Source: Candidatus Bathyarchaeota archaeon
GTDB lineage: Archaea; Thermoproteota; Bathyarchaeia; 40CM-2-53-6
Assembly: GCA_005888695.1 (NCBI GenBank)
Contig: VBBH01000127.1
Span: 1 to 9,862, forward strand
DNA: 9,862 bases
Direction: 5' to 3'
Part shown: in pieces, positions 6,287 through 9,862 of the stretch
Layout: every line of letters starts with the position of its first letter
Position numbering within the stretch: the stretch's first letter is position 1
Position numbers and translations under genes: made by a program
Notes under the pieces: generated by a model
What the model was told of the DNA's origin: nothing
The model's input: only the letters and a program-made list of their open reading frames with translations
Databases searched by the model: none

Positions 6287-7408
6287 ATGCGAGAGCTAAT
6301 TCGAATCAACCAGCCCTTCTTGGGTAAGGAAGAGATCGATAGTGCAGTAGAAGTCCTAAGAGGAGGGATCCTAACCGATAAGAGTGGTATGGGGCCCAGG
6401 GTTCTCGACTTCGAGCGCAACTTCGCGAAATTTGTTGGCGCAAAGCATGCTGTTGCGATGGTTAATGGGACGGCGGCTATACATGCCTCTCTACTATCTG
6501 CTGACATCGGTCTTGGAGACGAGGTCATTCTTCCATCGTTCACGTTTGTGGGAGCAGCTAATGCGGTCATGCTGTCTGGTGCGACTCCGGTTTTCGCTGA
6601 TATTGACCGTGAAACCTATTGTCTCAGACTGGATAGTGTTGAAGAGTCCCTCACGGCAAGAACGAAAGCGATCCTTCCAACGGATCTCTATGGTTATCCT
6701 GCCGACTTGAAGCCCATACTACAGTTGGGCAAGGAAAAGGGAATTGTTGTCATCGAGGACGCGGCCCAGGCTCATGGGGCTATGTACGATGGAAAACGCG
6801 TCGGATCCATCGCGGATATGACCTGCTTCAGCTTCTACGCTGCGAAAAACCTCACCACCGGTGAGGGTGGAATGGTGACAACGAATGATGATGAGTATGC
6901 CCAGACCTTGCGGATGGTCCGATCCCATGGAGAACAACGCCCATACTGGTCGGTAAGACTAGGGGCGAACTATCACATGCCCGAGATCGCTGCCGCGATA
7001 GGCCTTGCCCAGTTGAAGAAATTACCCTCCTTCCTAGAAAAGCGCAGACGCAATGCGGAACTCGCAACGGAGAAACTGAGCATGTCCGGGAAACTCATTC
7101 TTCCACGAGAAGATGAGACGCGAAAGCACAGCTGGTACGTGTACACTGTCAGAGCGAGAGGTGTTAACGCAGCGAAGCGCAACAAGATCGTGGACAAGCT
7201 GTGGGCGAAGAACATAGAGGCCGCGGTCTACTACTCCACACCCGTGCATTCCACTCCGTTCTATCGATCCTCGAATCAAGTAAGGCGTGGGAAGCTACCT
7301 GAGACTGAGAAGGCGTCGAGACAGGTCTTCTCCTTACCGGTCCATCCAAGACTATCGGACAATGACGTCGAGTACGTCTCGGAAACGTTGAGGAAAGCTA
7401 TAGCCTAG
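6287..7408 (+). CDS. DegT/DnrJ/EryC1/StrS-family PLP-dependent aminotransferase
   Basis: Pyridoxal-phosphate aminotransferase (373 residues, full family length) that typically aminates keto-sugars linked to nucleotides for surface glycans or glycoproteins. Visible signatures: NGTAAIHASL at 60-69 (phosphate binding), PSFTF at 83-87 (cofactor stacking), the PLP-contacting Asp158 in IEDAAQAHGA, the Schiff-base Lys187 in FSFYAAKNLTTGEGG, and NYHMPEIAAAIGLAQL at 228-243. The C-terminal domain contains SLPVHPRLSD. The start ATG is preceded by GGTGA. It stands alone: no glycosyltransferase or sugar-nucleotide gene is in the window, so the substrate is unknown, and perosamine- or related amino-sugar synthesis is only a family-based guess. 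Its stop is 13 bases from the convergent stop of the next gene. Confidence 0.93.
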   Translation: MRELIRINQPFLGKEEIDSAVEVLRGGILTDKSGMGPRVLDFERNFAKFVGAKHAVAMVNGTAAIHASLLSADIGLGDEVILPSFTFVGAANAVMLSGATPVFADIDRETYCLRLDSVEESLTARTKAILPTDLYGYPADLKPILQLGKEKGIVVIEDAAQAHGAMYDGKRVGSIADMTCFSFYAAKNLTTGEGGMVTTNDDEYAQTLRMVRSHGEQRPYWSVRLGANYHMPEIAAAIGLAQLKKLPSFLEKRRRNAELATEKLSMSGKLILPREDETRKHSWYVYTVRARGVNAAKRNKIVDKLWAKNIEAAVYYSTPVHSTPFYRSSNQVRRGKLPETEKASRQVFSLPVHPRLSDNDVEYVSETLRKAIA

Positions 7409-7421
7409 ACCCTTGAACGGG

Positions 7422-8735
7422 CTAGACTATCTTTCGACTGATCAGAATGTCCTCAATATCGGGCTTGGTCAATTCTTTGAGATCATATCCTACTCTAACT
7501 GTCGGCTTCGAGATCTTAATGATCCTTCGAATGTCTGCAGGTGTCGCTAGTACCACAGTCTCACAATCTGCCTTCCTGATCGTCTCCTCCATGTCTCGGA
7601 TTTGCTGCTTGCCATAACCGACAGTAGGAAGCACTTGCGTCAGATGAGTATACTTCTTGAAAATCTCCTTCACTATCCCGACCGCGAAAGGCCTTGGATC
7701 AACGATCTGTTTTGCCCCAAACCTCTTCGCTGCCACGTACCCAACCCCATACGGCATATCTCCATGCGTCACTGTCGGACCATCCTCAACCACAAGCACT
7801 CTCTTTCCCTTGACCATGTCAGGACTGTCCAATTTGATCTCAGAGGCTGCCCTTACGACCACAGCGCTGGGAGCTAGTTCTTTCGCGTCGGATTCGACCA
7901 GCTCCACGTTTCTTGGCTCTGCCGTGTCAACCTTGTTAATCACAATTGCATTCGCCATACGGATGTTTACTTCGCTCGGATAGTGCGTCAGTTCATCGCC
8001 CGCTCGTAACGGGTCCATTACGGCAATGTGTAGATTTGGCTGGATGAAGGGGATGTCGTTGTTCCCTCCATCCCAGACAATGATATCCGACTCCTTCTCG
8101 GCCATAGCTAGGATTTTCTGATAATCTACTCCGGCGTAGACCGTGAATCCAGCGTCGATGTGGGGTTCATACTCTTCTCGCTCTTCGATACTGCAATTGT
8201 ATCTATCAAGATCCTCGTAATTGGAGAACCTCTGAGCGACTTCATCCGTTAGGTCGCCGTAGGGCATTGGATGCCTAATCACTCCTACTTTCTTGCCTTT
8301 TGCCTTGAGGATTTGGCAGACGCGTCGTGAAACCGTACTCTTGCCTGCGCCAGTTCGGACAGCACCGACCGAGACAACAGGTAGCTTGGAGCGTATCATG
8401 GTGCTTCTGGGACCCTGCAGTTCGAAGTCTGCGCCGGCCGTCAAGGCTTTCGATGCTTTGTGCATCAGCTCATTGTAGGAGAGATCGCTGTAGGCGAGGA
8501 CTGCAAGGTCCACATTGTTCTCCTGAATGATTCTTGCAAGTTCTCGCTCGGCATAGATTGGTATCCCATTTGGATACCTTGAACCTGAAAGGATTGGTGG
8601 ATATGTCCTGCCCTCTATTCCAGGTATCTGTGCGGCGGTAAATGCAACAACCTGATACTCAGGGTTATTGCGGTAAATGATGTTGAAGTTATGAAAGTCT
8701 CGACCGGCTGCACCGATTATCACTACTTTCTTCAT
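7422..8735 (-). CDS. cpgS: Cyclic 2,3-diphosphoglycerate synthetase-family P-loop protein
   Basis: Matches the family named for cyclic 2,3-diphosphoglycerate synthetase, which closes 2,3-diphosphoglycerate with ATP to make a compatible solute in some methanogens; many relatives have no proven reaction. From ATG 8735 it is 437 residues. The N-terminal Rossmann-like part begins KKVVIIGAAGRDFHNFN. A variant P-loop, VRTGAGKST, lies at 126-134, followed by a Walker-B-like IIVWDGGNND and INKVDTAEP, which resembles the G-protein NKxD element. The C-terminal half includes VVEDGPTVTHGDMPYGVGYVAAKRFGA, typical of the family. A TTG at 8801 would add 22 residues, but it lies upstream of and overlaps the predicted TATA region, so ATG 8735 is preferred. 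Family is confident; the actual product is uncertain. Confidence 0.88.
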   Translation of the reverse strand: MKKVVIIGAAGRDFHNFNIIYRNNPEYQVVAFTAAQIPGIEGRTYPPILSGSRYPNGIPIYAERELARIIQENNVDLAVLAYSDLSYNELMHKASKALTAGADFELQGPRSTMIRSKLPVVSVGAVRTGAGKSTVSRRVCQILKAKGKKVGVIRHPMPYGDLTDEVAQRFSNYEDLDRYNCSIEEREEYEPHIDAGFTVYAGVDYQKILAMAEKESDIIVWDGGNNDIPFIQPNLHIAVMDPLRAGDELTHYPSEVNIRMANAIVINKVDTAEPRNVELVESDAKELAPSAVVVRAASEIKLDSPDMVKGKRVLVVEDGPTVTHGDMPYGVGYVAAKRFGAKQIVDPRPFAVGIVKEIFKKYTHLTQVLPTVGYGKQQIRDMEETIRKADCETVVLATPADIRRIIKISKPTVRVGYDLKELTKPDIEDILISRKIV

Positions 8736-8782
8736 CGGTTCTGATACGCTCTCTTTGATACGTGCGAGGCTGACGTTGCGGG

Positions 8783-8793
8783 ATACATATAAC
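8783..8793. promoter_or_regulatory. Shared, bidirectional TATA element between cpgS-like and cyclophilin-like genes
   Basis: The sequence ATACATATAAC reads as a TATA box in both directions (CATATAAC plus, GTTATATG minus). In the plus direction, transcription would start near 8815, about 10 bases before ATG 8825; in the minus direction near 8762, about 27 bases before ATG 8735. No second A/T-rich element is seen in the 89-base space between the genes. Confidence 0.5.
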
Positions 8794-8824
8794 TTGGTCA
8801 AGACCGAGATGGACGATCGGTAAT

Positions 8825-9214
8825 ATGTCAGGGATTAATCTCGGATCGGAGGTCTCGCGGCCGAAAATCCTCCTTGAGATAGAACGTATTGGTGTAGCGG
8901 AGGGGGAGTTTCATCGGTTTGCTTCTCCCAGAACGGTCGATGCCTTGTTGCGAGCGTTGCCCGTGGGAGGCCGAGCGGCGATTTGGGGTGAAGAGGTTTA
9001 CTTTCAGGTATCTGTGCAAGCAGCCGGTGAGAGTCCAAGGAATAAGTTGGAGGTGGGCAGTATCGCGTATTGGCCCATGGGAAGTGCTGTTTGCGTCTTC
9101 TTTGGACCAACGAAGCCGTACAGTCCGGTCAATATGATCGGCAGAGTTACAGCTAACCTCGAACTCTTCCGCAAGGTACGGGAGGGAACTACGGTTACTA
9201 TCAAGAAGGCTTAG
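8825..9214 (+). CDS. Cyclophilin-like-fold protein (DUF369-type)
   Basis: A 129-residue soluble protein of the archaeal/bacterial cyclophilin-like family. Conserved segments are VDALLRALPVGGRAAIWGEEVYFQV (38-62), GSIAYWPMGSAVCVFFGPT (78-96) and the C-terminal YSPVNMIGRV (99-108). The family has a cyclophilin beta-barrel, but the key peptidyl-prolyl isomerase residues are not generally conserved and the function is not established. The protein appears complete and of normal length. The start ATG at 8825 is close to the predicted transcription start, so the message is nearly leaderless. It diverges from the cpgS-like gene, and its TAG overlaps the TAA of the S25e gene on the other strand. Confidence 0.85.
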   Translation: MSGINLGSEVSRPKILLEIERIGVAEGEFHRFASPRTVDALLRALPVGGRAAIWGEEVYFQVSVQAAGESPRNKLEVGSIAYWPMGSAVCVFFGPTKPYSPVNMIGRVTANLELFRKVREGTTVTIKKA

Positions 9215-9576
9215 GAGGCAGCTGGAACGGCTGAAGCCACGTTCGCAGGCTGATAGATTCTAACCCTCGCGTTCCCGCCCACGAGCTTGACGATGTTTCG
9301 CTTCGCCAAATCCTCAAGCAGGTCTTTCGCAATGCTCAGTCTCAGGTTAAACTGGGAAGCCAACCCGTAAGGCGTTATGGCAGCCATCCTCTTGATTTCG
9401 CCCAGCATCTTTGGGTCATTAACTTCTGGATAATTCAGACCTCGCGGTCTCTTATCTCCGGGACCTTTGGCTCCTCCCTTCGGCTTCTTCCCCTGTCCTC
9501 CGGCGTCAGTTTTTGTATCCTGTTGTTGCTGGGTTTTCTCCATCTGTGCCATGCTTTTTCTCTTAGCGCCGCCCAC
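9211..9576 (-). CDS. rps25e: 30S ribosomal protein S25e
   Basis: Small-subunit ribosomal protein found in archaea and eukaryotes, located near the tRNA sites of the 30S head. The 121 residues start with the typical MGGAKRKSMAQMEK, followed by a long Gln/Lys/Gly-rich flexible tail (15-47). The conserved winged-helix core runs from about 55 to 109: ITPYGLASQFNLRLSIAKDLLEDLAKRNIVKLVGGNARVRIYQP. The C-terminus is Ala/Val-rich. Translation begins at GTG 9576 with AGAGGG shortly upstream; the N-terminal match to the family decides this start over the internal ATG. Its own TATA box is at 9612-9621. It converges with the cyclophilin-like gene, the two stop codons sharing bases 9212-9213. Confidence 0.95.
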   Translation of the reverse strand: MGGAKRKSMAQMEKTQQQQDTKTDAGGQGKKPKGGAKGPGDKRPRGLNYPEVNDPKMLGEIKRMAAITPYGLASQFNLRLSIAKDLLEDLAKRNIVKLVGGNARVRIYQPANVASAVPAAS

Positions 9577-9611
9577 TTTCTGTCCCTCTCGATTGACTGA
9601 TTGATCACGAT

Positions 9612-9622
9612 CGATAAATATG
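9612..9622 (-). promoter_or_regulatory. TATA box of the S25e gene
   Basis: The minus strand reads CATATTTATCG, about 40 bases before the GTG at 9576, predicting transcription from near 9590 and a leader of about 14 bases that carries the ribosome site. It is flanked by two TGATCA palindromes (9602-9607 and 9631-9636). Confidence 0.65.
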
Positions 9623-9713
9623 TTGCCGTCTGATCATGAGAGTGAGAATCGCGGACTGTAGAAAATCTTATTGACTTAACCGTCGTTCCGGCTAAATCCT
9701 CGCCTCGAGAGGA

Positions 9714-9862
9714 ATGCGATTCGTTGTGAAACTCGTCAACGTCAAGTTGCCGGAGAGATTGATTGATGGATTGGATGAACTAGTGAAATCAGGGATCTAC
9801 CACAGCAGGAGCGACGCGATCAGGGAGGCTGTCCGAAACTTGCTGAGGCGGGAGCTCTGGGA
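9714..9862 (+). CDS. Ribbon-helix-helix (CopG-type) DNA-binding regulator, C-terminus cut by window edge
   Basis: The first 49 codons of a ribbon-helix-helix transcription factor, the dimeric family that inserts a beta ribbon into the DNA major groove. The visible part has the ribbon strand (VKLVNVKLPERL), helix 1 (LIDGLDELVKSG) and helix 2 after the conserved YHSRSDAIREAVRNLLRREL. This is the complete DNA-binding domain; whether an effector domain follows (as in NikR) cannot be seen. I chose ATG 9714, but its ribosome-like GAGAGGA (9707-9713) touches the ATG, while it would be 12 bases from the in-frame GTG at 9726, which gives a start (VKLVNVKLP) also common in this family. Start is therefore uncertain by four residues. 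The target is unknown. Confidence 0.88.
   Translation, partial: MRFVVKLVNVKLPERLIDGLDELVKSGIYHSRSDAIREAVRNLLRRELW

Noticed and set aside
6184..6570. Minus-strand open frame of 128 codons
   Set aside because: Antisense to the start of the aminotransferase, whose motifs are unambiguous.
8736..8801. 22-codon extension of the cpgS-like gene from TTG 8801
   Set aside because: It overlaps the predicted TATA element and upstream leader; family members begin at the MKKVVIIG equivalent.
9577..9713. Possible extra small gene between S25e and the ribbon-helix-helix regulator
   Set aside because: Only promoter-like A/T-rich sequence and short palindromes are seen; no credible open frame.
1..9862. CRISPR array, insertion sequence, tRNA or rRNA
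   Set aside because: No regularly spaced direct repeats, transposase motifs, terminal repeats or recognisable cloverleaf or rRNA sequence were found on reading both strands.

Overview
This window is chromosomal archaeal DNA, most likely from the TACK group and plausibly a Nitrososphaeria (thaumarchaeal) or Bathyarchaeia relative. Supporting genes are a group II chaperonin (thermosome), the RNA polymerase subunit RpoK/Rpb6, ribosomal protein S25e and a RimI/Ard1-type N-acetyltransferase. Leaders are short, archaeal TATA boxes sit about 25 bases before the starts, and GTG/TTG starts are common. Lineage is an inference from gene content. I see no mobile element, CRISPR array, tRNA or rRNA.

Left part (1-3230, all minus strand): a partial site-2-protease-like membrane metalloprotease runs off the left edge; it has both zinc motifs, HEFGH and LDGGH. 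Upstream of it is a compact three-gene cluster: two small three-helix membrane proteins that look like diverged paralogues, then a soluble protein resembling the NitrOD5 domain. The first of these genes has no usable start in its own frame, yet a well-placed TATA box and ATG sit one frame away, so it appears frameshifted. Further upstream is an unrecognised four-helix membrane protein of about 297 residues.

Middle (3340-7408): a RimI-like acetyltransferase (plus) converges on a minus-strand cluster of thermosome, rpoK and a small two-helix membrane protein, which overlap by 29 and 47 bases. The thermosome promoter diverges from that of a DegT/DnrJ/EryC1/StrS-family aminotransferase. The space between them holds a perfect 7-bp inverted repeat followed by a T-run.

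Right part (7422-9862): a cyclic 2,3-diphosphoglycerate synthetase-family P-loop protein (minus) and a cyclophilin-like-fold protein (plus) diverge from what looks like one shared TATA element. The cyclophilin-like gene meets S25e tail to tail with overlapping stop codons. A ribbon-helix-helix (CopG-type) regulator begins at 9714 and runs off the right edge.

The most promising unexplained item is the three-gene cluster at 1330-2219. The rest is a mix of information-processing, protein-folding and metabolic genes.
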